This document shows, one piece after another, positions 1 to 7,515 of a stretch of 64,000 nt of DNA. The stretch is from contig NZ_CP108106.1 in the NCBI RefSeq assembly GCF_041435195.1, forward strand, positions 7,019,001 to 7,083,000. The letters are read 5' to 3'. The notes beneath the pieces are model-generated. The model did not search any database and was not told the DNA's origin. It saw only the letters and a program-made list of their open reading frames with translations. The position numbers were made by a program, and so were the translations under genes. Numbering within the stretch: the stretch's first letter is position 1; the number at the start of each line of letters is the position of its first letter. Source of the stretch: Streptomyces sp. NBC_00224 (GTDB lineage: Bacteria > Actinomycetota > Actinomycetes > Streptomycetales > Streptomycetaceae).

Positions 1-186
1 CTGTCGCGGCTCCTCGACGCGCACGAGCGGATCCTGATCGACGCCCGGGACGCCGCCGCCCGGCTCTCCGAGGAGGGTGACGAGGGCAGCGCCGACCTGC
101 TCGTCTCCGATGTCATCCGCACCGGCGAGGCGCAGGTGTGGTTCCTGGCCGAGCATCTCGTGGACACCCCTCTGGTGCGCGGCTGA
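1..186 (+). CDS. Dps-family ferritin-like protein, C-terminal fragment
   Basis: This is the last 61 codons of a gene that begins before the window. The residues form amphipathic helix sequence, including AHERILIDARDAAARLSEEG and a tail with RTGEAQVWFLAEHL. This fits the final two helices of the Dps/ferritin-like four-helix bundle, a family that binds iron and DNA and protects against peroxide. The iron-site helices are outside the window, so activity cannot be judged. Its TGA overlaps the next ATG (TGATG), so the downstream flavin reductase is probably translationally coupled and in the same oxidative-stress operon. Confidence 0.7.
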   Translation: MSRLLDAHERILIDARDAAARLSEEGDEGSADLLVSDVIRTGEAQVWFLAEHLVDTPLVRG

Positions 187-1625
187 TGGAGGACGCGTAC
201 GAGGGCACGTACGACGTCGTCGTGGTCGGCGGCGGGCCGGGCGGCGAGGTCGTCGCGGACCGGACGGTCCGGTCGGGGCTGACCGCCGTCGTCGTCGAGG
301 CCGAGGCCGTCGGCGGCGAATGCTCCTACCGTGCCTGCGTGCCGAGCAAGGCCCTGTTGCGACCCGGCGCAGCCCGAGCGGCTGCCCGGTCGGTCGACGG
401 GGCCCGGCAGGCGGTCACTGCGGCACTCGACCCGGCGCGCGCCCTGGCCCGCCGTGACCGTTTCACCGGGCGCGGCGACGACACCGGCCAGGCCGACTGG
501 CTCGACGGTGCGGGCATCGCGCTCGTACGGGGGCACGGACGGCTCGCCGGTGAGCGCCGGGTGGACGTGACCGGGGCCGACGGCACGGTCCGTACCCTGC
601 GCGCCCGGCGCGCGGTCGTGGTCTGCACCGGCACGGAGCCTGCCCTTCCGCCGGTCGAAGGGCTCGACCGGATCGGTGTGTGGACCAACCGGCAGGCCAC
701 CACGGCCGACGCGGTGCCCGAGCGGCTCGTCGTCATCGGCGGAGGAGTGGTGGCCTGCGAGATGGCCACCGCGTGGCGCTCACTCGGAGCCTCCGTCACC
801 CTGCTCGTCCGCGACCAGGCCCTGCTGACCGGCTGGGAGCCGTGCGCGGGCGAAGAGGTCACCCGGGGGCTGAGCGATCTGGGCGTCGCGATCCGCTTCG
901 GGGTCTCGGCCGTCCGGGTAGCCCGTGACGAGACCACCCGCACGGTGACCGTGGACACCGACGACGGCACCACCCTCGTCTGCGACGAGGTCCTCGCCGC
1001 CGTCGGCCGGCGCCCGCGCACCGCGGACCTCGGCCTGGAGACGGTCGGACTGCCGTCCGGTGACTGGCTCCCGGTCGACGACACCTGCCGCGTCACGGCG
1101 GTCGAGGGCGACTGGCTCTACGCCGTCGGCGACGTGAACCACCGTGCACCGCTGACCCACATGGCCAAGTACCAGGCCCGCGCCTGCGCGGCGGCGATCG
1201 CAGAGCGAGCAGCGGGGCGCCCGGCCGTCACCGGCGGCCGACAGCCGTGGAGCGCGGAAGCCGACCGTCTCGCCGTCCCCCAGGCCGTCTTCACCCGTCC
1301 AGAGGTCGCGAGCGTCGGTCTCACGGAACGCATGGCACGCGAATCGGGTCTCGCGGTACGCGTGGTGGAGTACCGCATCGACGACGTCGCCGGAGCCGCG
1401 CTCCACGCGGATGACTACCGCGGCCTCGCCAAGCTCGTCGTCGACGAGACCCGGGGAGTCGTCGTCGGCTGCACCCTCACCGGCCCGATGGCGACCGAAC
1501 TGATCCACACGGCCACCGTGGCCATCGTGGGCGAGGTCCCCCTGGAGCACCTGTGGCACGCCGTGCCCGCCTTCCCGACGGTGAGCGAGGTCTGGCTCCG
1601 GCTCCTGGAGGCGTACGGCCTCTGA
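186..1625 (+). CDS. FAD-dependent pyridine nucleotide-disulfide oxidoreductase (dihydrolipoyl dehydrogenase/mercuric reductase-like)
   Basis: A 479-aa class I flavoprotein disulfide reductase. The FAD-binding GGGPGG lies at residues 15-20, the redox pair is C46-x4-C51 (CSYRAC, followed by VPSK), a second dinucleotide fold is at VVIGGGVVACE, and the FAD-ribityl motif is YAVGDV. The C-terminal dimerisation domain ends HAVPAFPTVSE. In lipoamide dehydrogenase this motif is HAHPTLSE, and its second His is the active-site base; here that position reads Phe. It may therefore reduce something other than lipoamide, or act as an NAD(P)H:acceptor oxidoreductase. I chose the ATG overlapping the upstream stop because the earlier in-frame start lies inside the preceding gene. 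Confidence 0.9.
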   Translation: MEDAYEGTYDVVVVGGGPGGEVVADRTVRSGLTAVVVEAEAVGGECSYRACVPSKALLRPGAARAAARSVDGARQAVTAALDPARALARRDRFTGRGDDTGQADWLDGAGIALVRGHGRLAGERRVDVTGADGTVRTLRARRAVVVCTGTEPALPPVEGLDRIGVWTNRQATTADAVPERLVVIGGGVVACEMATAWRSLGASVTLLVRDQALLTGWEPCAGEEVTRGLSDLGVAIRFGVSAVRVARDETTRTVTVDTDDGTTLVCDEVLAAVGRRPRTADLGLETVGLPSGDWLPVDDTCRVTAVEGDWLYAVGDVNHRAPLTHMAKYQARACAAAIAERAAGRPAVTGGRQPWSAEADRLAVPQAVFTRPEVASVGLTERMARESGLAVRVVEYRIDDVAGAALHADDYRGLAKLVVDETRGVVVGCTLTGPMATELIHTATVAIVGEVPLEHLWHAVPAFPTVSEVWLRLLEAYGL

Positions 1626-1631
1626 GGCGAG

Positions 1632-1737
1632 GCCCCGCCCGACCACCGCACCCGCCCCGCCCGACCACCGCACCCGCTCGGCCCAATCGGCGCGCCCTCC
1701 CGCCCGACCGGCGCACCCCCGCCCGACCGAGCGCACC
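1632..1737 (+). repeat. short GC-rich tandem direct repeats
   Basis: Two near-identical head-to-tail units of about 22 bp (core CCCCGCCCGACCACCGCACC) are followed by two degenerate copies (cores CCCGCCCGACCGGCGCACC and CCCGCCCGACCGAGCGCACC). They fill most of the gap between the reductase stop and the secreted hydrolase. This is most likely replication slippage in a spacer; no function is evident. Confidence 0.55.
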
Positions 1738-1769
1738 CGAATGCTTCACCACCCGACAAGGAAACCCCC

Positions 1770-2609
1770 ATGCATCCCAAGAGGCGCACCCTCGCCCTCG
1801 CCCTGCCGGCCACGCTGGCCGCCCTGATGGGCGCCGCACCTGCCGCACCCGCCGCACCCGCGAGCGGCCCGGTCGTCGCCCGCGCCGACCGGCACGGACC
1901 CAAGCCCACGATCGTCCTGGTCCACGGGGCGTTCGCCGACGCCTCCAGCTGGAGCGGCACGATCAGGCGGCTGCAGCGCGCCGGCTACCCCGTCCTTGCC
2001 CCCGCCAACCCGCTGCGCGGTCTCGCCGCGGACACCGCCTACCTGCGCAGCGTGCTGGCTGCCGTCGAGGGACCCGTCGTCCTGGTCGGCCACTCCTACG
2101 GCGGCGCCGTCATCAGTGGCGCCGCGCTGGGCGACAGCCGGGTGAAGGCCCTCGTCTACATCGCCGCGTTCACCCCGGACAAGGGCGAGAGCGCGGCCCA
2201 GCTCGCCGCCAAGTTCCCCGGCTCCACCCTCGGTGACACGGTGAACCCGCGGTCGTACCCGCTGCCCGGCGGTGGCAACGGCACCGAACTCGTCATCCAA
2301 CGGGCCAAGTTCCACCGGCAGTTCGCCGCCGACGTCCCCGCCGCCGACGCGGCCGTCATGGCCGCGACCCAGCGCCCGGTCGCCACCGCCGCGCTGGAGG
2401 AGAAGGCCGGGGAAGCGGCCTGGAAGACGATCCCGTCCTGGGCGCTGATCGCCACCGCCGACAAGAACATCCCGCCGGCCGCCGAACGGTGGATGGCCCG
2501 GCGCGCCGGCTCGCACATCACCGAAGTGGACGCGTCGCACGCCGTGGCCGTCTCCCGTCCGGCCGTGGTCACCGACGTGATCCTCGACGCCGTACGGGCG
2601 ACCCGCTGA
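1770..2609 (+). CDS. secreted alpha/beta hydrolase (HGAFADASSW family), paralogue 1 of 3
   Basis: A 279-aa serine hydrolase of the alpha/beta fold. The N-terminus (MHPKRRTLALALPATLAALM, then an Ala/Pro-rich stretch) is a Sec signal peptide, unlike its two paralogues in this window. The oxyanion-loop motif VHGAFADASSW follows, then GHSYGG with nucleophile Ser109, a probable acid in ATADKN and the His in DASHAV. It is closely related in sequence to the proteins at 6687-7412 and 22679-23392. It is first in a run of same-strand catabolic genes. The family includes esterases and C-C hydrolases; the substrate here is unknown. The Ser-Asp-His triad looks complete. Confidence 0.88.
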   Translation: MHPKRRTLALALPATLAALMGAAPAAPAAPASGPVVARADRHGPKPTIVLVHGAFADASSWSGTIRRLQRAGYPVLAPANPLRGLAADTAYLRSVLAAVEGPVVLVGHSYGGAVISGAALGDSRVKALVYIAAFTPDKGESAAQLAAKFPGSTLGDTVNPRSYPLPGGGNGTELVIQRAKFHRQFAADVPAADAAVMAATQRPVATAALEEKAGEAAWKTIPSWALIATADKNIPPAAERWMARRAGSHITEVDASHAVAVSRPAVVTDVILDAVRATR

Positions 2610-2659
2610 CCCGCAGAACTGCTGCCCCATCCCGTACATCCCCACAAGGAGAACCCCTC

Positions 2660-3613
2660 ATGACCGCCCGGCCGACCCTCGAACCCGCCGCCCAGGCCTT
2701 CGCCGACGCCACCGCCCAGCCGCCGTACCTCTACCAGATCCCCGTCGCCGAAGGCCGTAAGGCCGTGGACGGCGTCCAGAGCGGTGAGGGTGTTCCCCTG
2801 CCCGAGGTCGACGAGGAGTGGATCACCGTCCACGGCGGCCCGACCGGCGACGTCCGCGCCCGGATCGTCCGCCCCCGCGGCGCGACGGGCCCTCTCCCCG
2901 TCATCCTCTACATCCACGGCGCGGGCTGGGTGTTCGGCAACGCCCACACCCACGACCGGCTCGTCCGCGAACTCGCCGTCGGCACCCGGGCGGCCGTGGT
3001 GTTCCCCGAGTACGACCTCTCGCCCGAGGCGCGTTACCCCGTCGCGATCGAGCAGAACTACAGCGTCGCCCAGTGGGTCGCCCGCGAGGGCCACCACAAG
3101 GACCTCGACGGCACGCGGATCGCCGTCGCGGGCGACTCGGTCGGGGGCAACATGAGCGCCGCCCTCACCCTCATGGCCAAGCAGCGCGGTGACGTGACCC
3201 TCGTCCAGCAGGTCCTCTTCTACCCGGTCACGGACGCGAGCTTCGACACCGACTCGTACCACCGGTTCGGTGAGGGCTACTTCCTGCGCCGCGACGCCAT
3301 GAAGTGGTTCTGGGACCAGTACACGACCGACGAGGCCGAGCGCGCCCAGATCACCGCCTCCCCGCTGCGCGCCTCCACCGAGCAGCTCACCGGTCTGCCG
3401 CCCGCCCTGGTGATCACCGCCGAGGCGGACGTCCTGTGCGACGAGGGCGAGGCGTACGCGGCGAAGCTCCGTGCCGCCGGAGTCCCCGTCACCGCCCTGC
3501 GTGTCCAGGGAGTCATCCACGACTTCGTCATGCTGAACGCGCTGCGCGAGACACGGGCCGCGGACCTCGCCATCGGTCTCGCCACCGACACCCTCCGCAA
3601 GGCCCTCGCATGA
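2660..3613 (+). CDS. alpha/beta hydrolase, hormone-sensitive-lipase-like esterase
   Basis: A 317-aa cytoplasmic esterase of the HSL/GDXG group. The oxyanion motif is HGAGW at residues 86-90 (HGGG in most members). The nucleophile is Ser160 in GDSVGG, the acid is probably Asp in DVLCDEG, and the His is in IHDF. The ATG at 2660 is chosen because AAGGAGAA sits just upstream; the reading frame stays open for 57 codons before it. Its stop overlaps the next ATG (ATGA), so it is coupled to the amidohydrolase, which suggests sequential steps on one substrate. Confidence 0.92.
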   Translation: MTARPTLEPAAQAFADATAQPPYLYQIPVAEGRKAVDGVQSGEGVPLPEVDEEWITVHGGPTGDVRARIVRPRGATGPLPVILYIHGAGWVFGNAHTHDRLVRELAVGTRAAVVFPEYDLSPEARYPVAIEQNYSVAQWVAREGHHKDLDGTRIAVAGDSVGGNMSAALTLMAKQRGDVTLVQQVLFYPVTDASFDTDSYHRFGEGYFLRRDAMKWFWDQYTTDEAERAQITASPLRASTEQLTGLPPALVITAEADVLCDEGEAYAAKLRAAGVPVTALRVQGVIHDFVMLNALRETRAADLAIGLATDTLRKALA

Positions 3614-5496
3614 CCGGGCCGTCGACGAGCATGCCGGTGGCGGGCCTCGTCCCCGCGCCGCGTCGGGAGCACGAGCACGCCGACCTCCTCGTCCGTAACG
3701 CCAAGGTCTTCACCGGTGACCCCGACCGGCCCGAGGCCCGTGCCGTCGCGATCCGCGACGGCAGGGTCGCGGCCCTCGGCGACGACCACGACCTCGCCCA
3801 CCTCGTCGGGCCGGGCACCAAGGTCGTCGACGCCCTCGGCCGCCGGGTGATCCCCGGTCTCAACGACTCGCACCTGCACGTCATCCGGGGCGGCCTGAAC
3901 TACGTCCTGGAGCTGCGCTGGGACGGGGTGCGCAGTCTGCGCCACGCCCTGGCCATGCTGCGCGAGCAGGCCGGTCGCACCCCCAAGGGACAGTGGATCC
4001 GCGTCGTGGGCGGCTGGACCGCCGAACAGTTCGTCGAGCGCAGGATGCCGACCGTCGCCGAGCTGAACGCCGCCGCCCCCGACACCCCGGTGTTCGTCCT
4101 TCACCTGTACCAGTCGGCGCTGATGAACCGGGCCGCCGTCAAGGCCGCCGGATTCACCCGGGAAACCCCCGACCCGCGTGGTGGGCAGATCGTACGCGGC
4201 CGGGACGGCGAACCCAACGGCGTGCTCCTCGCCGCCCCGAGCGCCCTCATCCTCTACTCGACCCTGGCCAAGGCGCCGGCCCTGGACGAGGCCGACAAGC
4301 GGACGTCGACGCGTCACTTCCTGCGCGAGCTGAACCGCTTCGGACTGACGTCCGCGGTCGACGCCGCCGGTGGGTTCCAGAACTTCCCCGACAACTACGC
4401 CACGGTCGTCGACCTCGCCCGGTCGGGGGAGCTGACCCTCCGGATCGCCTACCACCTCTTTCCGCAGACGGCCGGTCAGGAGCTCGCCGACCTGAAGCGG
4501 TGGACCGAGATGGTCAAGCCCGGGGACGGGGACGAGTGGCTCCGGCTCAACGGCGCGGGAGAGAACCTGACCTGGGCCGCCGCCGACTTCGAGAACTTCT
4601 CCGAGCCCCGGCCCGAGCTCGCCGCAGGGTACGAGACCGAATTCGAGAGCGCCGTCCGGCTTCTCCTTGAGAACGGCTGGGGCTTCCGGCTCCACGCGAC
4701 CTACGACGAGACGATCCGCCGCGACCTGGCCGTCTTCGAGAAGCTCGCGGCCGAAGGGCTCTTCCCCGGTGGCAACCGCTGGCTCTTCGATCACGCGGAG
4801 ACGGTCTCGGCCGACAGCCTGGACCGGATCGCGGCCCTCGGCGGCGCCCTCTCCGTCCAGAACCGGATGTCCTTCCAGGGCGCCGCGTTCCTCGACCGGT
4901 ACGGCGCCGAGGCCGCCGCCCACACCCCGCCGGTCCGGGCCATGCTCGACCGGGGCCTGACCGTCGCCGCCGGAACCGACGCCACCCGCGTCTCCTCGTA
5001 CAACCCCTGGGTCGCACTCCACTGGCTGGTCACCGGGCGCACCGTCGGCGGCACGGCCCTCTACCCGGCCGGGAACCTGATCGACCGGGAGACCGCCCTC
5101 GGCCTCTACACCCGCGGCGGGGCGGAGCTCACCGGCGAACAGGACGTCAAGGGCGTACTGCGAGAGGGGTGTTACGGCGACCTCGCGATCCTGTCGGACG
5201 ACTACCTCACCGTGCCCGAGGCCGTAATCCCCGACATCGAGTCCGTCCTCACCGCCGTCGGTGGCCGCATCGTCTACGCGACCGCCGAGTACGAGGGCCT
5301 CGACGAGGCAGTCCCGCCGGTGAGCCCTGAGTGGAGCCCGGTGGCCCACTTCGGCGGCTACCAGAGCGGCGCCCGCCAGGCATCGGCCGTGGCCGAGGCC
5401 GTCGCCGAGTCCGAGCAGCACCGCCGGTGGCGCGTCGAGCGCGGCTCGGTTCCCGAGACGACGCCGTCCTTCCTCGACCCCTGCTTCGCGCACTGA
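3610..5496 (+). CDS. YtcJ-type amidohydrolase (Amidohydrolase_3)
   Basis: A 628-aa metal-dependent hydrolase of the TIM-barrel amidohydrolase superfamily. It starts with the typical small beta-domain (DLLVRNAKVFTGD, AVAIRDGRVAALG). The metal-binding HxH is in GLNDSHLH, further His ligands are in RLHATYDE and FDHAET, and the catalytic Asp is in AAGTDATR. YtcJ-like enzymes act on exocyclic amide or carbamate bonds, and most are of unknown specificity. The start ATG overlaps the esterase stop by 4 bp. The length is slightly above the usual 530-600 residues because of an N-terminal extension. The pairing suggests ester hydrolysis followed by C-N cleavage. Confidence 0.9.
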   Translation: MTGPSTSMPVAGLVPAPRREHEHADLLVRNAKVFTGDPDRPEARAVAIRDGRVAALGDDHDLAHLVGPGTKVVDALGRRVIPGLNDSHLHVIRGGLNYVLELRWDGVRSLRHALAMLREQAGRTPKGQWIRVVGGWTAEQFVERRMPTVAELNAAAPDTPVFVLHLYQSALMNRAAVKAAGFTRETPDPRGGQIVRGRDGEPNGVLLAAPSALILYSTLAKAPALDEADKRTSTRHFLRELNRFGLTSAVDAAGGFQNFPDNYATVVDLARSGELTLRIAYHLFPQTAGQELADLKRWTEMVKPGDGDEWLRLNGAGENLTWAAADFENFSEPRPELAAGYETEFESAVRLLLENGWGFRLHATYDETIRRDLAVFEKLAAEGLFPGGNRWLFDHAETVSADSLDRIAALGGALSVQNRMSFQGAAFLDRYGAEAAAHTPPVRAMLDRGLTVAAGTDATRVSSYNPWVALHWLVTGRTVGGTALYPAGNLIDRETALGLYTRGGAELTGEQDVKGVLREGCYGDLAILSDDYLTVPEAVIPDIESVLTAVGGRIVYATAEYEGLDEAVPPVSPEWSPVAHFGGYQSGARQASAVAEAVAESEQHRRWRVERGSVPETTPSFLDPCFAH

Positions 5497-5512
5497 AAGA
5501 GAGATCCACCCG

Positions 5513-6250
5513 ATGTCCGCAGCCTCCCCCGCCGCCGACGGCGGCGACCCCCCGGCGACCCCGCCGGACGTTTCCCCGGGACGCCGTTTCGAACCGGACC
5601 TCCGGTCGATGACACGCATCAACCTGCGCCCCATCGCCTCACCCATGCCGCTCGGCTTCTTCACGATAGCCATCGCTTCCGTGATGACGGGGTGCCTCCA
5701 GCTCGGGCTATTCGACGAGGCGGCCCGTGCCGCCGTCGCCTTCACCGTGCTGCCGGCCTTCGTCCTCCAACTCCTGGTGAGTGTCCTGGCCTTCGGTGCC
5801 CGTGACGTGATCGCGGCGACGCTGATGGCGGTCTTCGCCGGCAGCTGGCTGCCCTACTCGCTCATCATGCTCAGCGGCGCGGCCGACGGACTTCAGGTCC
5901 TCGGCGTGTTCAACCTGGCGCTCCTCTGCTTCGGGGCCCTGATGACCGCCGTCACCCGGCTCAAGCGCGCGCTGTGGCTCGTCCTCGCGGTCTCCCTCCC
6001 TCGCTGGGCGGCCACCGGCCTCGGGGGCATCACCGGCGCCGAATGGCTGACGCGCACGTCCGGTGCGCTCGGCCTCGTGGTGGCGCTGGTCGCGATGTAC
6101 ACGGCGTTCGCCCTGATGCTTGAGGACATGCGCAGCGAGCAGGTCCTGCCCATCGGCCGCAGCGGCCCCGCCCACCTCGCCGTGGAAGGCGACCTGGCCG
6201 TCCAGCTCCGCAACCTGGAACGCCAGGCGGGCGTACGCCGCACGCTCTGA
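5513..6250 (+). CDS. GPR1/FUN34/YaaH-like membrane protein
   Basis: A 245-aa protein with about six hydrophobic helices (from IASPMPLGFFTIAIASVMTG to LVVALVAMYTAFALML) between a Pro/Ala-rich N-terminus and a polar C-terminal tail of about 40 residues. The segment ASPMPLGFF resembles the NPAPLGL signature of acetate/succinate:proton symporters, though the Asn is not conserved. It lies 16 bp after the amidohydrolase and is probably co-transcribed. I infer export or uptake of a short-chain acid made by the neighbouring hydrolases. A generic membrane protein of unknown function is the alternative. Confidence 0.7.
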   Translation: MSAASPAADGGDPPATPPDVSPGRRFEPDLRSMTRINLRPIASPMPLGFFTIAIASVMTGCLQLGLFDEAARAAVAFTVLPAFVLQLLVSVLAFGARDVIAATLMAVFAGSWLPYSLIMLSGAADGLQVLGVFNLALLCFGALMTAVTRLKRALWLVLAVSLPRWAATGLGGITGAEWLTRTSGALGLVVALVAMYTAFALMLEDMRSEQVLPIGRSGPAHLAVEGDLAVQLRNLERQAGVRRTL

Positions 6251-6295
6251 CCGCGCCCACCCACCCCGTAACACCGCGACCGCACAGGAGCACCC

Positions 6296-6610
6296 ATGGA
6301 ACCGCAGGTGACGGACCGGCCCCAGAAGTCCCGGTACGAGATCCTCGCCGGCGACGACGGCACCGAGACCGCGGGCTTCGCCGAGTACCACCTCTCGGAG
6401 GGCGAGATCGCCTTCATCCACACCGAGATCGACAGCCGTTTCGCCGGCCAGGGCCTGGCCGGTCTCCTCGCCCGGGGAGCGCTCGACGACGTCCGGGCCC
6501 GTGGGCTGCGCGTCCTGCCGCACTGCCCTTTCATCCGGGGCTGGATCGGCAAGCACCCCGAGTACACCGACCTGGTGCCCGAGGCGAGGCGCGCCCGCTT
6601 CGGCCTGTGA
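6296..6610 (+). CDS. small GNAT-family N-acetyltransferase (Acetyltransf_CG/YjdJ-like)
   Basis: A 104-aa minimal GNAT domain. It has beta strands AGFAEYHLSEGEIAFIHTEI, the acetyl-CoA pyrophosphate loop RFAGQGLAG, and the C-terminal signature LPHCPFIRGWIGKHPEY, which is typical of the YjdJ/GtcI-like small GNATs. The upstream CACAGGAGCACC provides a good ribosome binding site. Substrates of this subgroup are not known. It lies within the hydrolase run (46 bp after the membrane protein, 76 bp before the next hydrolase). Confidence 0.88.
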   Translation: MEPQVTDRPQKSRYEILAGDDGTETAGFAEYHLSEGEIAFIHTEIDSRFAGQGLAGLLARGALDDVRARGLRVLPHCPFIRGWIGKHPEYTDLVPEARRARFGL

Positions 6611-6686
6611 AGCACCACACGAACACCACACATCCGCCTCCCGCATCCCCAGCCCCATCCCCCGTCACACACCGAGGAGTTCCCCC

Positions 6687-7412
6687 ATGTCCCGACACGC
6701 CCGCCCCACCGTCGTCCTGGTCCACGGCGCCTTCGCCGACGCCTCCAGCTTCGCCCGCGTCATCCCCGAGCTGACCGCCGCCGGCATGGAAGTGGTGGCC
6801 CCGGCGGTGCCCAACCGCGGCCTCGTCGACGACGCCGCGTACATCGCCTCGGTTATCCGCGCCGTCGAAGGCCCCGTGATCCTGGTCGGGCACTCCTACG
6901 GCGGCGCCGTCATCACCCTCGCCGGCACGGAGGACAACGTCCGCGCACTGGTGTACCTCGCGGGATACGCGCTGGAGGAGGGCGAGAGCCTGGGCGAGCT
7001 GCAGGGCCGCTTCCCCGACTCCGGTCTTGCCGACGCTCTCGTCTACACCCCGTTCCCGGTGGCCGGCTCCACCGAGAGCGGCACCGACGTCTCGGTGGAG
7101 ATCGAGAAGTTCCCCGCCCTCTTCGCCGCGGACGTCGACCCCGACCTCGCCGCGGTGCTCGCCGTCTCCCAGCGCCCCCTGGCCGCACGTGCCTTCTCGG
7201 AGGCGGCGCCTGTCGCGGCCTGGAAGACCAAGCCCTCGTGGGGCCTTGTCGCCTCCTCCGACCGCACGATCAACCCCGATGTGGAGCGCTACGGGTACGA
7301 GCGCGCCGGCATGACCACCGTCGAGGTCGACTCCTCCCACCTGGTCATGCTCGCCCAGCCCAAGGCCGTGGCGGAGCTGATCCAGGACGCGGTCCGGGCC
7401 ACCGCCCACTGA
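6687..7412 (+). CDS. alpha/beta hydrolase (HGAFADASSF family), paralogue 2 of 3
   Basis: A 241-aa cytoplasmic homologue of the secreted hydrolase at 1770-2609, without a signal peptide. The motifs are VHGAFADASSF, nucleophile Ser70 in GHSYGG, acid in SSDRTI and His in SSHLVM. The start at 6687 follows GAGGAGTTCCCCC; an upstream in-frame start overlaps the GNAT gene and has no better ribosome site. A complete triad means it should be catalytic. Comparison with paralogue 3, whose Ser is Ala, makes it the reference enzyme of the set. Confidence 0.9.
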   Translation: MSRHARPTVVLVHGAFADASSFARVIPELTAAGMEVVAPAVPNRGLVDDAAYIASVIRAVEGPVILVGHSYGGAVITLAGTEDNVRALVYLAGYALEEGESLGELQGRFPDSGLADALVYTPFPVAGSTESGTDVSVEIEKFPALFAADVDPDLAAVLAVSQRPLAARAFSEAAPVAAWKTKPSWGLVASSDRTINPDVERYGYERAGMTTVEVDSSHLVMLAQPKAVAELIQDAVRATAH

Positions 7413-7416
7413 CCCG

Positions 7417-7436
7417 ATCGTTCAAGATCGAACGAT
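7417..7436. promoter_or_regulatory. inverted repeat ATCGTTC-N6-GAACGAT (putative operator)
   Basis: Perfect 7-bp arms with a 6-bp spacer lie 6 bp after the hydrolase stop, upstream of the ABC transporter operon. A related palindrome, TCGA-N6-TCGA, follows at 7440-7453. The placement and symmetry suit a repressor or activator site for the sugar-transport operon. The regulator is not identified; the LAL protein encoded at the end of that operon is a candidate. Confidence 0.45.
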
Positions 7437-7468
7437 TAGTCGATATTGTTCGAGCGCTGGTAGCTTCT

Positions 7469-7507
7469 GATCGCCCCCGAGGACCCCTCGGCGGGCGATC
7501 GGAGGAG
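7469..7507 (+). promoter_or_regulatory. 5'-UTR hairpin abutting the Shine-Dalgarno of the solute-binding protein gene
   Basis: GATCGCCC (7469-7476) and GGGCGATC (7493-7500) form a perfect 8-bp outer stem, with an inner CCGAGG/CCTCGG stem. The next bases, GGAGGAG, are the ribosome site for the ATG at 7516. The structure could modulate translation or mRNA stability of the most abundant component of the transporter. Confidence 0.45.
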
Positions 7508-7515
7508 ATACACCC

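Noticed and set aside
3277..5745. Very long minus-strand open frames opposite the esterase and amidohydrolase (similar cases at 10972-13542 and 15429-19193)
   Set aside because: They are antisense frames kept open by high G+C. They lack recognisable domains and ribosome sites, while the plus-strand genes have full family motifs.
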